Notes: generated by a model not told the origin, from the letters alone. A stretch of 64,000 nucleotides of DNA from a bacterium (GCA_019637795.1 JAHBUY010000009.1:180403-244402), one strand, 5' to 3'. Positions 18,086-26,932 are shown, numbered from the stretch's first letter. Made by a program: numbers and translations.

Positions 18086-18751
18086 TCACGCGCCCCAGTC
18101 GAGGACCGGCCAGCCGCGCTGGCGCGCCAGGCGGCGCAGCTTCGGGTCGGGATGCACGGCGGCCGGCTCGCCGACCGCTTCGAGCATCGGCAGGTCGGCG
18201 ATCGAGTCGGTGTAGAAGGCGCACGCCTCGAGGCCGACGCCGTGCGCGGCGGCGCAGCGGCGGGCGAGCTCGAGCTTGCCGCGGCCGTAGCACAGGGGCT
18301 CGATGAGGCGGCCGGTGTAGCAGCCGTCGGCGTCGACCTCGAAGCGGCTGCACAGGTAGTCGTCGAGCGCCAGGTCGCGCGTCACCTGCTCGGCGACGTA
18401 GCTCGACGACGAGGTGAGGAGCACCAGCCGGTCGCCGGCGGCGCGGTGGGCATCGAGCACGGCGCGCCCCCCGGGGCGGAAGATCGGCCGCACGCGGGCG
18501 CGGTAGAAGTCGACGGCTCGCCGCGCCATCTCCGCCTCGCGCTGCCCGGCGATGGTCGTCACGCTGCGGCGGATGGTGTCCTCGATCTCGACCAGGCCGA
18601 GGCTGTAGCGCACGACGTAGGTGAACGCGTGCAGGGCGCGCAGGCGCGACAAGCGCCCGTCGGCCATCTCGGCGCGGATCCAGAGGGTCGCCGAATTGCG
18701 GCTGATGAGGGTCTTGTCGAGGTCGAAGAAGGCGATCCGCGGCGCGGCCAT
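18086..18751 (-). CDS. HAD-IB family phosphatase (SerB-like)
   Basis: 221 residues from the ATG at 18751, just before motif I FFDLDKTLI (nucleophile and general-acid Asp both present). The Ser of motif II is in LLTSSSS, and motif IV is YTDSIADLPML. Together with the helical cap this gives the HAD subfamily IB, which includes phosphoserine phosphatase, CicA and many undefined small-phosphoester phosphatases. An AGAGGG ribosome site precedes the ATG. It diverges from the metallopeptidase/ATP-grasp pair. The roughly 220 nt between it and the NTF2-like gene hold nothing I recognise. Confidence 0.88.
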   Translation of the reverse strand: MAAPRIAFFDLDKTLISRNSATLWIRAEMADGRLSRLRALHAFTYVVRYSLGLVEIEDTIRRSVTTIAGQREAEMARRAVDFYRARVRPIFRPGGRAVLDAHRAAGDRLVLLTSSSSYVAEQVTRDLALDDYLCSRFEVDADGCYTGRLIEPLCYGRGKLELARRCAAAHGVGLEACAFYTDSIADLPMLEAVGEPAAVHPDPKLRRLARQRGWPVLDWGA

Positions 18752-18839
18752 CCCGACCCTCTTGTGGCACAGAATCGGGCCGCTGGGGATGGCGATCGCT
18801 TGACGGCCCGCGGCGGGCGCGGCAACGGTGCCCGCGGAC

Positions 18840-19919
18840 ATGGCGGAACCGGAGCGGAGCCAGCACCCGCCGGCCCCGGCGCGCGCGCCGCGCGCGCCCG
18901 CGGCGCCGCCGGCATGGGAGACGTGGTCCGACGAGCACCTGCTGGACGTGCGGCTGTGCGATCTCGGTCTGCGCATTCGCGGCAGCGAGCTGGAGCCGCG
19001 CATCAGGGAGCTCTACCGCGAGCTGCGTGCCGCCGGCTTCGCGCACTTCCGGCCGCACTTCTGGCTGTCCGACGACTGGTACACGCCCGACGGCGTGCCC
19101 GGCGTCGCGATCCCGTTCTACATGGCGCATCCGCGGCTGGCGAAGCTCGAGTTCGCGCAGATGCTCGAGGTCGAGGGCGGCACCCCGGAATGGTGCATGC
19201 GGATCCTCCGCCACGAGGCCGGGCACGCGCTCGACAACGCCTACCGCCTGCGCCGGCGGCATCGCCGCCAGCAGCTCTTCGGCCTCTCGTCGAAGCCGTA
19301 CCCCGAGTACTACACGCCGCGGCCCTACAGCCGCAGCTTCGTCCTCCACCTCGAGCCCTGGTACGCGCAGAGCCATCCCGACGAGGACTTCGCCGAGACG
19401 TTCGCCGTCTGGCTGACGCCGGACGCGCCGTGGCGGGCGCGCTACCACGACTGGCCGGCGCTCAAGAAGCTCGAGTACGTCGACGGCCTGATGCGCGAGA
19501 TCGCCGCCCAGGCGCCGCAGGTGGCGAACCGGCGCACGGTCGACGCGCTGCCGCGGCTGCGCAAGACGCTGCGCGAGCACTACCGCGAGAAGCGCCAGCG
19601 CTACGGCGTCGACTACTCCAACGTCTTCGACCGCGACCTGCGTCGCCTGTTCTCCGACGCGCCGGAGGCGCGCGGCCATCCCACCGCCGCGGCGTTCATC
19701 CGCCGCACGCGCCGCGAGGTGCGGGTGCTGGTCGCGCGCTGGACCGGCGAGTACCAGTACGTCATCAACCAGGTCATCGACGAGATCGACAAGCGCTGCC
19801 GCGAGCTCAACCTGCGGCTCGCCGGCGACCAGGAACGCGCCAAGCTCGACTTCACCATCTTCGTCGCCGTGCAGACGATGCACTTCCTGCACAGCGGCCG
19901 GCACCGGGTGTGGCTCTGA
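18840..19919 (+). CDS. Putative zinc metallopeptidase (Peptidase_Mx-like)
   Basis: 359 residues from the ATG at 18840 (a GTG 12 nt earlier is possible). A Pro/Ala-rich leader is followed by a domain with HEAGH (His125, Glu126, His129) and, about 60 residues on, HPDEDFAETFAVWL, whose Asp/Glu residues would complete the zinc site. This layout matches the putative zinc-binding metallopeptidase family (Peptidase_Mx), but the N-terminal zinc ribbon of some members is absent. The C-terminal 120 residues are helical and charged. The stop shares a base with the start of the following ATP-grasp gene, so the two are translationally coupled. Confidence 0.82.
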   Translation: MAEPERSQHPPAPARAPRAPAAPPAWETWSDEHLLDVRLCDLGLRIRGSELEPRIRELYRELRAAGFAHFRPHFWLSDDWYTPDGVPGVAIPFYMAHPRLAKLEFAQMLEVEGGTPEWCMRILRHEAGHALDNAYRLRRRHRRQQLFGLSSKPYPEYYTPRPYSRSFVLHLEPWYAQSHPDEDFAETFAVWLTPDAPWRARYHDWPALKKLEYVDGLMREIAAQAPQVANRRTVDALPRLRKTLREHYREKRQRYGVDYSNVFDRDLRRLFSDAPEARGHPTAAAFIRRTRREVRVLVARWTGEYQYVINQVIDEIDKRCRELNLRLAGDQERAKLDFTIFVAVQTMHFLHSGRHRVWL

Positions 19920-20938
19920 TGAAGACGCTGCGCATTCTCGCCCTGGTCCACGCCGACCTGGTGCCGCCCGACGACGTCACCGGCATCGACACCACCGAAG
20001 TGGACTGGAAGATGGAGTTCGACGTCACCGTCACGCTGCGCAACGCCGGCCACGAGGTGCGCACGCTCGGCGTCGGCGACGACCTCGGCACCATCCGCCG
20101 CGCCATCGACGAGCAGCGGCCGCACATCGTCCTCAACCTCCTCGAGCACTTCCACGGCGTGCCGCTCTTCGATTCCAACGTCGTCAGCTACCTCGAGCTG
20201 CTGCGCACGCCGTACAGCGGCTGCAATCCGCGCGGCCTGATGCTGGCGCGCGACAAGGGCCTGTCGAAGAAGCTGCTCGCCTACCACCGCATCCCGGTGC
20301 CCGAGTTCACCGTCATCCCGATCGGCCGCCGGGCGCGGCGGCCGAAGCGCATGCCGTTCCCGGTGATCGTGAAGTCGCTCACCCGCGAGGCGTCGGCGGG
20401 CATCTCGCAGGCGAGCGTGGTCGAGGACGACGCCCACCTCGCCGAGCGGGTGCGCTTCATCCACGAGACCCTCGGCACCGACGCCATCGTCGAACGCTAC
20501 ATCAGCGGCCGCGAGCTGTACGTCGGCATCATCGGCAACCAACGGCTCGACGTCTTTCCGGTGTGGGAGCTGCTGTTCACCAAGATGCCGGACGAGCTCT
20601 GGCACATCGCCACCGACCGCGTGAAGTGGAGCCGCGTCTACCAGCAGAAGCGCGGCATCAAGACGGCGCAGGCGAAGCTGCCCGACGGCGTCGCCGAACA
20701 GGTCCAGCATCTCTGCAAACGCGTCTACCGGACGCTCGATCTGAGCGGCTACGCCCGCATCGACCTGCGTCTCGACGACGCCGGCAAGGTGCACGTGCTG
20801 GAGGCCAACCCCAACCCGCAGCTCGCCTACGGCGAGGACTTCGCCGAATCCGCCGAGCGCGCCGGCATCGACTATCCCGAGCTCCTGCAGCGCATCGTCA
20901 ACCTCGGCCTGCGCTGGCGCCCGGACCGCTCGGCGTAA
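19919..20938 (+). CDS. ATP-grasp ligase, D-Ala-D-Ala ligase-like
   Basis: 339 residues. An N-terminal Rossmann-like preATP domain (ILALVHADLVPP, PHIVLNLLEHFHG) precedes the ATP-grasp core: PFPVIVKSLTREASAGISQASVV, AIVERYISGRELYVGIIG and the metal-binding VHVLEANPNPQLAYGEDF (Glu, Asn, Asn). It resembles D-alanine--D-alanine ligases (Ddl) but lacks the exact Ddl signatures, so it is a carboxylate-amine ligase of unknown substrates. TGATG coupling to the metallopeptidase suggests that one enzyme makes and the other trims or matures a peptide-like product. Confidence 0.87.
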   Translation: MKTLRILALVHADLVPPDDVTGIDTTEVDWKMEFDVTVTLRNAGHEVRTLGVGDDLGTIRRAIDEQRPHIVLNLLEHFHGVPLFDSNVVSYLELLRTPYSGCNPRGLMLARDKGLSKKLLAYHRIPVPEFTVIPIGRRARRPKRMPFPVIVKSLTREASAGISQASVVEDDAHLAERVRFIHETLGTDAIVERYISGRELYVGIIGNQRLDVFPVWELLFTKMPDELWHIATDRVKWSRVYQQKRGIKTAQAKLPDGVAEQVQHLCKRVYRTLDLSGYARIDLRLDDAGKVHVLEANPNPQLAYGEDFAESAERAGIDYPELLQRIVNLGLRWRPDRSA

Positions 20939-20975
20939 CCCGCGCGCCGCGCCGGTCCGCGGCGAGGAGACCGCC

Positions 20976-21455
20976 ATGGATGACACCGCGCACCGCCTCG
21001 CCGCGCTCGAGCGCCGCCTCCGCGCGGTCGAGGACGAGCTGGCGATCCATCGCCTGATCGCGCGCTACGGGCTGGCGGTCGACACCGGCGACGGCGAACG
21101 GACGGCGGCGGTGTTCGCCGCCGACGGCGTGTACGACGCCGACGTGCGACTGATGCGCGGCCGCGACGAGATCGCGGCGATGGTGCGGTCGGAGCGCCAT
21201 CAGGGCATGGTCGGCCGCTGCGCGCACCAGATCGGCCCGGCGCTGGTGCGCGTCGAGGGCGACCGCGCCGTCGCCCTCGGCTACTCGCGCGTCTATCTGC
21301 GGGGCGACGAGGCGATCGCGATCTACCGGGTCAGCATGAACCGCTGGGAGCTGGAGCGGCGCGACGGCGCCTGGACGATCGCCCGCCGCGTGACGCGGGT
21401 GCTGGGACACGAGGAGGCGGTGTCGCTCTTCGCCGACGGTCTCGCCGACGTGTAG
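20976..21455 (+). CDS. SnoaL-like / NTF2-superfamily protein
   Basis: 159 residues. HRLAALERRLRAVEDELAIHRLIARYGLAVDTGDGERTAAVFAADGVYD is the standard opening of the SnoaL_4 group (nuclear transport factor 2 family protein), with the Tyr and Asp at the pocket; the rest forms the curved sheet. Members are dehydratases, isomerases or small hydroxylase subunits for aromatic and steroid substrates. A GAGGAGA ribosome site lies 7 nt before the ATG. It is 37 nt after the ATP-grasp gene, so read-through is possible, but a functional link is not implied. Confidence 0.83.
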   Translation: MDDTAHRLAALERRLRAVEDELAIHRLIARYGLAVDTGDGERTAAVFAADGVYDADVRLMRGRDEIAAMVRSERHQGMVGRCAHQIGPALVRVEGDRAVALGYSRVYLRGDEAIAIYRVSMNRWELERRDGAWTIARRVTRVLGHEEAVSLFADGLADV

Positions 21456-21573
21456 CGGGTCCCGGCGCCGCCGCCGCCGCAACGGGCCCGGCGGGATCGT
21501 GACAAGCGCCCGCGAACTTGCCATGAGGGTGTCTGGTCCGGCGCCGCCCGGGCGGCGCCCGCCCACGACCGCG

Positions 21574-22152
21574 ATGTCCGCCGATCCCATTGCCCGCTTC
21601 CGCCGCTGGTTCGCGGCCGCGCGGCGCGCCGCGTTGCCGCAGCCGGAAGCCATGGCGCTGGCCACCGCGGATCGCCGCGGTCGGCCGTCGGTGCGGGTGG
21701 TGCTGCTCAAGCACGCCGACGCGGACGGTTTCGTCTTCTACACCAACGCGCGCAGCCGCAAGGGGCGGGAGCTGGCGGAGAACCCGTGGGCGGCGCTGGT
21801 CTTCCACTGGCAGCCGCTGGGGCGGCAGGTGCGGGTCGAGGGCCGGGTCGAGCTGGTGACGGCCGCGGAGGCGGACGCGTACTGGGCGACGCGGCCGCGG
21901 GAGAGCCAGCTCGGCGGCGCCGCCTCCGACCAGAGCGCGCCGATCGCGAACCGCGCCGCGCTGCTGCGCCGCTGGCGGGAGCTGGCGCGCCGCTACCGCG
22001 ACGCCCCGGTGCCCCGGCCGCCCCACTGGACGGGATTCCGCGTCGTGCCGAGCTGCATCGAGTTCTGGACCCTGCGACCGTTCCGCATGCACGACCGCGA
22101 GCTGTTCACGCGGACGCGCGGCGGCTGGCGCCTCCGCCGCCTGCAGCCGTAG
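21574..22152 (+). CDS. pdxH: Pyridoxamine/pyridoxine 5'-phosphate oxidase
   Basis: 192 residues from the ATG at 21574. PQPEAMALATADRRGRPSVRVVLLKHADADGFVFYTNARSRKG binds FMN. FHWQPLGRQVRVEGRVELV, RPRESQLGGAASDQS and PHWTGFRVVPSCIEFW carry the pyridoxal phosphate contacts. It oxidises PNP/PMP to PLP in the cytoplasm, the last step of B6 salvage and of the DXP-dependent route. The C-terminal Arg-Leu-x-Pro of the family is RRLQP here. The nearest PLP users are the aminotransferase at 49.7 kb and others outside the window. Confidence 0.94.
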   Translation: MSADPIARFRRWFAAARRAALPQPEAMALATADRRGRPSVRVVLLKHADADGFVFYTNARSRKGRELAENPWAALVFHWQPLGRQVRVEGRVELVTAAEADAYWATRPRESQLGGAASDQSAPIANRAALLRRWRELARRYRDAPVPRPPHWTGFRVVPSCIEFWTLRPFRMHDRELFTRTRGGWRLRRLQP

Positions 22153-22155
22153 CCG

Positions 22156-23262
22156 TCAGGAGGCGGCGCGCAGCGGGCTCGTCGCCGGCGCCGGGGCGGC
22201 GAGCGGCAGGCGGAGAATGAACGTGGCGCCGTGCCCGGGTTCGCTGCGCACCTCGATGCTGCCGCCGTGCGCGTCGACGACCGACTTGACGATGAACAGG
22301 CCGAGCCCGCTGCCCTCGACGGCGGCGGTGGCGCGGCCGCGGCGGTACTTGTCGAAGATGGTGCCGAGCTCGTCGGGGGCGATGCCCGGACCATCGTCCG
22401 ACACCGACACGGCCACGCACCCATTCTCCTGGGTCAGGCCGACGGTCACCGTGGCGCCGTCCGGCGAGAACTTGAGGGCGTTGCCGATCAGGTTGGTGAG
22501 CACGCGCTCCATGTAGGCGCCGTCGGCCGGCACGTGCGCCAGCTCGTCGTCGTTCGCCAGGGTGAGGGTGACGCCGCGGGCGGCGCCGAGCGCCTCCTGG
22601 CGGGCGATCGCCTCGCGCACCAGCGCGGTCAGGCACAGCGGCCGGCGGTCCAACGTCAGGGTGCCGCCCTCGATGCGGCCGAGCTCGACGAAGTTGCAGA
22701 CCAGGTTGAGCGTGCTGGCGGCGTTGTCCTTGATCCGTTGCAGGAGCTGACGCGCCCCGGCGCTGAGGCCGGGCTCGTCGCCGATCATGTCGGCGTAGTT
22801 GAAGATCACGTTGAGCGGGTTGCGGATGTCGTGGCTGAGCATCGAGCGGAACAGGTTGCGCTCGCGCACCAGCCGCTGGCGATCCTGGTTGCGGCGGATG
22901 ACGTGCGGCAGCTCGTTCAGGTGGTTGAGGTCGACGCGCTTGACGACGTAGTCCCACCCCCCGCGGCGGATGGCGTCGACGGCGACGGTCAGGTCGTCGA
23001 TGCCGGTGACGACGATCACCGGGGTCTCCTCGCTGCGGGCGACGATCTGCTCGAGCACCTCGATGCCGGGCATGTCGGGCAGACCGAGGTCGAGCAGCAC
23101 CACCGCGTCGAGGCCGCGCTGCAGCACCGCCAGCGCCTCGAACCCGGTGGCCACCCGCTGGCTGCGGAAGCCGTGTCGGCGCAGCACGCGCTCGGTCAAC
23201 CGCGCCTGGGTGTCGTCGTCCTCGACGACGAGGATCAGCGGTCCATCGGCGACGGCGGACAT
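22156..23262 (-). CDS. Response regulator-histidine kinase hybrid (REC-HisKA-HATPase)
   Basis: 368 residues from the ATG at 23262. An N-terminal receiver domain (LILVVEDDDTQ, phospho-acceptor Asp58 in LLDLGLPD, Lys108 in VVKRV) is followed by a short coiled linker, a dimerisation/phospho-acceptor helix SHDIRNPLN (His144) and a catalytic domain with N box NLIGNALKFS, G1 DDGPGI and G2 GSGLGL. No transmembrane or sensor domain is present: it is a cytoplasmic kinase that takes its input through the receiver. The order REC first, kinase second is that of phosphorelay intermediates. It is convergent with pdxH (4 nt between stops). Confidence 0.92.
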   Translation of the reverse strand: MSAVADGPLILVVEDDDTQARLTERVLRRHGFRSQRVATGFEALAVLQRGLDAVVLLDLGLPDMPGIEVLEQIVARSEETPVIVVTGIDDLTVAVDAIRRGGWDYVVKRVDLNHLNELPHVIRRNQDRQRLVRERNLFRSMLSHDIRNPLNVIFNYADMIGDEPGLSAGARQLLQRIKDNAASTLNLVCNFVELGRIEGGTLTLDRRPLCLTALVREAIARQEALGAARGVTLTLANDDELAHVPADGAYMERVLTNLIGNALKFSPDGATVTVGLTQENGCVAVSVSDDGPGIAPDELGTIFDKYRRGRATAAVEGSGLGLFIVKSVVDAHGGSIEVRSEPGHGATFILRLPLAAPAPATSPLRAAS

Positions 23263-23454
23263 CTCGTGGGTGGAGCGGCGACGAGGGGGGGCATGGCGCG
23301 AACCCTCAGCGGGTTGCACGCGCCATGCCATGCGAACCGGAGGCGGCGGGGGGACGCGGCGCGCGCCGCCCGGACCGCGGGCAGCGTCACCGAATCGGCA
23401 GACTGATGGCGCATGGACGGGTCGCCGCGACGCGGCGCCGCCGGAGCGCGATCG

Positions 23455-23922
23455 CTACGTTGCCGACGGCGCGACGGCGGCGAGCTCGACCTGTGGCGCG
23501 TAGCGGCGCAGCTCCTCGAGGGTGGCCAGCTTGTACGGCTTCTCGTAGCAGATGCGCGTGATGCCGGTGTTGATGAGCACCTTGAAGCAATGGATGCAGG
23601 GGGTGTGGGTGATGTAGATCGCGGCGTCGCGGATGGCGACGCCGTGGCGCGCCGCCTGGGCGATGGCGTTGATCTCGGCGTGGATGGTGCGGAAGCAGTT
23701 CTCTTCCCAGTCGCCGTTCGGATTCTGCGACTTGTAGACCAGGCAGCCGACGTCGAGGCAGTGCGGCAGTCCCGCCGGCGCGCCGTTGTAGCCGGTGGCC
23801 AGGATGCTGCGGTCGCGCACGATCACGGCGCCCACCTTGGCGCGGGTGCAGGTCGAGCGCTCGGCGACCTGGCGCGTGATGGTGATGAAGTACTGGTCCC
23901 AGCTCGGTCGGGGGTCGCTCAT
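23455..23922 (-). CDS. Deoxycytidylate (dCMP) deaminase family protein
   Basis: 155 residues. Zinc site HAEINAIAQ plus PCIHC, with CTRAKVGAVIVRD and TGYNGAPAGLPHC typical of dCMP deaminase/ComEB. The family makes dUMP for thymidylate synthesis, or in ComEB-like cases serves DNA uptake. The ATG overlaps the stop of the upstream M50 protease gene by 4 nt, so it is the last gene of a four-gene minus-strand operon. The 190 nt between it and the hybrid kinase contain nothing recognisable. Confidence 0.9.
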   Translation of the reverse strand: MSDPRPSWDQYFITITRQVAERSTCTRAKVGAVIVRDRSILATGYNGAPAGLPHCLDVGCLVYKSQNPNGDWEENCFRTIHAEINAIAQAARHGVAIRDAAIYITHTPCIHCFKVLINTGITRICYEKPYKLATLEELRRYAPQVELAAVAPSAT

Positions 23923-24929
23923 AGCGGCAGGCTCCGCGGTGGCGGCGCCGGCGCCGACACCGGGATGGCGTCGGGCGAGCGCGGGATCGGCGGCGGCACG
24001 AAACGCAGCGGCTCCGGCATGAAGGTGAGCACGAAGAGCACCATCGACGCGGCGGCGCCCCAGCGCCGCGCGGGGTCGAGCGGCATCTGGTCGTCGGCGA
24101 TGCGCGGATGGCGGAGGCCGAGGACCAGGAGCAGCAGGGCCCAGACGAGCCAGCTCGTGGCGCCGCCGGCGACCAGCACGATCAGCGTGGTCATCGTCCC
24201 GAGCGCGATCCAGCGATGCCAGCGCGGTCCGAGCGCGGCATAGATGACGTGGCCGCCGTCCAACTGGCCGACCGGCATCAGGTTGAGCGCCGTGACCAGC
24301 AGGCCGACCCATCCCGCCATGGCGATCGGGTGCAGCATCACCGTCACGTCGTTGCTGGAGACGCCGAGCACCAGCCACATCAGGGCCCGCAGCAGCAGGG
24401 GCTCGCCGAGATAGAATCCCCCTTCGGGGCTCGGCGCGGCCGGCTTCACGTCCGACAGCGCCAGTCCGATGGCGAGCAGCGGCACGGTGACCGCGATGCC
24501 CGCCCACGGCCCGGCGGCGCCGACGTCGAACAGCGCCCGGCGATCACGGGGCATGCTGCGCATGCGGATGAACGCGCCGAGGGTGCCGATCATGAACAGC
24601 GGCGGCGCCGGAATGAAGAACGGCAGCGTCACATCGACGCCGTGCACGCGCGCCAGGACGTAGTGGCCGAGCTCGTGCGCCAGCAGGATGCTGAGCAGCG
24701 CGAACGCGTACGGCACGCCGACGGCGACACCCGCCGGATTGGCGAAGGGATCGACGCCGCCGAACGAGATGGCGTAGGCGAGCGTGGCGCTGACGAAGGT
24801 GGCGGCGAAGAGCAGGACGTGCAGCGCGGGCCGCGGCCGGCGGCGCAACGCCGGCTCGGCGACGCGATAGCCCGGGGAGAGCTCGTGGTCGGCGTAGGGG
24901 CGACTGCGCAGGCTGATCGGATCGGACAC
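23919..24929 (-). CDS. Site-2 protease family (M50) membrane metalloprotease
   Basis: 336 residues with about six to seven membrane helices. Zinc motif HELGH at 85-89 and the second metal motif LMPVGQLDGGH further on give the S2P/SpoIVFB signature. The order of helices and the long N-terminal cytosolic arm fit the group that lacks a PDZ domain, similar to cyanobacterial/plant EGY-type proteins. Such proteases release regulators or clear stop-transfer segments inside the membrane. The target is unknown. It lies between the SAM hydrolase (6 nt upstream) and the dCMP deaminase (4-nt overlap). Confidence 0.9.
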   Translation of the reverse strand: MSDPISLRSRPYADHELSPGYRVAEPALRRRPRPALHVLLFAATFVSATLAYAISFGGVDPFANPAGVAVGVPYAFALLSILLAHELGHYVLARVHGVDVTLPFFIPAPPLFMIGTLGAFIRMRSMPRDRRALFDVGAAGPWAGIAVTVPLLAIGLALSDVKPAAPSPEGGFYLGEPLLLRALMWLVLGVSSNDVTVMLHPIAMAGWVGLLVTALNLMPVGQLDGGHVIYAALGPRWHRWIALGTMTTLIVLVAGGATSWLVWALLLLVLGLRHPRIADDQMPLDPARRWGAAASMVLFVLTFMPEPLRFVPPPIPRSPDAIPVSAPAPPPRSLPL

Positions 24930-24935
24930 CGCCGC

Positions 24936-25724
24936 TCACCCGCTGGTCAGGACCACGCGGGCGCCGCGACCGACGCCGAGGTGGGCGGCGGCGCTGCCGT
25001 CGCGCCGCGCGATCTCGATGGTGTCCCAGCTCGACCAGAGCGCCACCAGCTCCCCCGTGGCGACGTCGCCATAGGTGGCGCGGAGCGGGACCGTGACCAT
25101 TTCGGCCAACGTAACCGAAAGGGGGTGTTCGCGGAAGGCGTCCAGGGCGGCGCGCTCGATGTTGGTCAGCAGGTTGCCGAAGCGGTCGACGTGGACCACG
25201 ACGCCGCGCACGGCCGATGCCGTGACGGTCGGCGTCGGCAGCGCCGCCGGCAGGAGGCGATCGCGGGGCGAGCCGAGCTCCGACAGGGGCCGGCCACCCG
25301 CCAGGTGCGCGGCGGCGGGGGCGAAGATGTCGCGGCCGTGGAAGGTGCGGCTCACCGGCTGGCGCCACAGCGCCGGATCGTCGAGGGCGTGCACGGCCAA
25401 CGCCCCCCCCAAAGCCGCGGCCGCCGGGGCGAGGAGTCCGTTGTCGGGGCCGACCAACGTGGCGCGCTCGGTGCGCACCGCGATCGGCGCGCGGGCCGTG
25501 CCGACGCCGGGATCGACGACGGCCAGGTGCACGGTAGCGGCGGGGAAGTACGGCACGGCGCTGCGCAGGACCAGGGCGCCGACGTCGACCGCCTGGGGCG
25601 GAATCTCGTGCGTCAGGTCGACGAGCCGCAGCGACGGGTCGATGGACAGGATCACGCCCTTCACGATGCCGACGAAGGCATCGTGGGTGCCGAAGTCGGT
25701 GAGCAGCGTGATCAGGCCGGCCAT
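24936..25724 (-). CDS. SAM hydrolase (S-adenosyl-L-methionine hydroxide adenosyltransferase, DUF62)
   Basis: 262 residues from the ATG at 25724. LITLLTDFGTHDAFVGIVKGVILSIDP, DLTHEIPPQ, VHLAVVDPGVGT, LVGPDNGLL and FHGRDIFAPAAAHLA match the SAM hydrolase/fluorinase fold in order. Typical members use hydroxide to split SAM to adenosine and methionine. The fluorinase/chlorinase relatives have an additional loop that I do not see here, so a halogenase is unlikely. It follows the ankyrin lipoprotein after 17 nt, in the same operon. Confidence 0.9.
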   Translation of the reverse strand: MAGLITLLTDFGTHDAFVGIVKGVILSIDPSLRLVDLTHEIPPQAVDVGALVLRSAVPYFPAATVHLAVVDPGVGTARAPIAVRTERATLVGPDNGLLAPAAAALGGALAVHALDDPALWRQPVSRTFHGRDIFAPAAAHLAGGRPLSELGSPRDRLLPAALPTPTVTASAVRGVVVHVDRFGNLLTNIERAALDAFREHPLSVTLAEMVTVPLRATYGDVATGELVALWSSWDTIEIARRDGSAAAHLGVGRGARVVLTSG

Positions 25725-25741
25725 CGCCCCCGGTAGCGCGC

Positions 25742-26932
25742 TCAGGGCGCCTTCTTCTCCTCCGCGGGCTGGGCCGACGCCGGCGTGGTCGGCGCCGGCG
25801 TGGTCGGCGCGGTCTTCAGCGTCACCTCCGACCCGTCCGCCGGCTGGTCGGGTTCCGGCGTGATGCCGAGCGCCTGGCGCAACACCTCGGCGGTGTCGTC
25901 GTTGTCCCACGACTCGGCGATGTCGAGCGCGGTTTCGTCGTCCTCGTTCTTCAGGGTGGCATTGGCATTGTTCGCCAGCAGGATGGCGGCGACGTCGGCG
26001 TGGTCGTCGTCGGCCGCCAGCATCAGCGCCGTCCAGCCGTCCTTGCGAACGGCGTTGATGTCGGCGCCGTGCGCGATGAGCTTGCTGACGGTCATCGCCT
26101 GACCGTCGCTGGCGGCCGCCATCAACGGCGTCCACCCGTCGCTGGTCCGATCGTTGACGTTCGCCCCGGCGGCGAGCAGGGCCTCCACCACCGCGATGTT
26201 CCCCTTCAGCGCCGCCAGGGTGATCGCCGAGACACCCTGTTGATCGCGCTTGTTGACGTCGGCCCCCTTGGCGAGCAGCAGCTTGACGGTCTCGAGATGG
26301 CCGTTGCCAGCGGCGCGGATCAGCGCCGTCGGACCGAGCTCGTCGGCCGCGTCGATCTCCGCCCCGTGCGCCAACAGCTCCTCGGCGACGCCGGTGTGTC
26401 CCGCCCACGCCGCCGCCATCAGCGCCGTCCAGCCCTTCGCGCTCTTGAAGTTCACGTCGGCGCCGTGCGCGATCAAGGACGCCGCGACGTCGCGCGAGCC
26501 GCCCTCGGCGGCGCGCAGCAGCGGCGTCGCGCCCTCCGGATCGCGCGCGTTGACGTTCGCTCCGAGGGCGATCAGCGCATCGACGGTCTCGCGATAGCCG
26601 CCCTGCGCCGCGACCATCAATGCCGTCGCCCCCGCGGCGTTGGCAGTGTCGACGGCCGTTCCGTCCTTGACCAGTCGCTCGACCGTCGCCGTGTCACCGG
26701 CCCGCGCCGCCTCGATCAGGGGCGGGTCGGCGACCGCCGGCGTCTGCGCCTTCGCGCCGGCTGCACCCGCCGGCGCGCCCGCCTCCGGCGAGACGGCCGC
26801 CGCCGGAACCGGACTGGCCGGCGCCTGGGTGGCGGCGGGCGCCGCCGGCGCCCCCGCCTCGTTCTCCGATCGACAACCGGCCAACGCCAACCCGACCGCG
26901 ACCAGTACCGCTGCCCCGAGTACTCGCTGCAT
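25742..26932 (-). CDS. Ankyrin-repeat lipoprotein
   Basis: 396 residues from the ATG at 26932, with GAGAGGA upstream and a lipoprotein signal ending in the lipobox LAGC (Cys20). A Pro/Ala-rich linker follows to about residue 65, then about nine ankyrin repeats (DGTAVDTANAAGATALMVAAQGG, LGANVNARDPEGATPLLRAAEGG and further copies, the later ones with NDR, DAV or KNED variations) and a Pro/Thr/Ala tail. The repeats should bind another protein in the periplasm or at the outer membrane. It heads an operon with a SAM hydrolase, M50 protease and dCMP deaminase. The upstream 250 nt probably hold the promoter. Confidence 0.88.
   Translation of the reverse strand: MQRVLGAAVLVAVGLALAGCRSENEAGAPAAPAATQAPASPVPAAAVSPEAGAPAGAAGAKAQTPAVADPPLIEAARAGDTATVERLVKDGTAVDTANAAGATALMVAAQGGYRETVDALIALGANVNARDPEGATPLLRAAEGGSRDVAASLIAHGADVNFKSAKGWTALMAAAWAGHTGVAEELLAHGAEIDAADELGPTALIRAAGNGHLETVKLLLAKGADVNKRDQQGVSAITLAALKGNIAVVEALLAAGANVNDRTSDGWTPLMAAASDGQAMTVSKLIAHGADINAVRKDGWTALMLAADDDHADVAAILLANNANATLKNEDDETALDIAESWDNDDTAEVLRQALGITPEPDQPADGSEVTLKTAPTTPAPTTPASAQPAEEKKAP

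Noticed and set aside
24936..25724. Fluorinase or chlorinase instead of SAM hydrolase
   Set aside because: The core is that of DUF62, and the extra loop of halogenating members was not seen.
25775..25812. Short repeat of GGCGCCGGCGTGGTC type
   Set aside because: It encodes the Pro/Thr tail of the ankyrin lipoprotein, with only two or three units; not an independent repeat.
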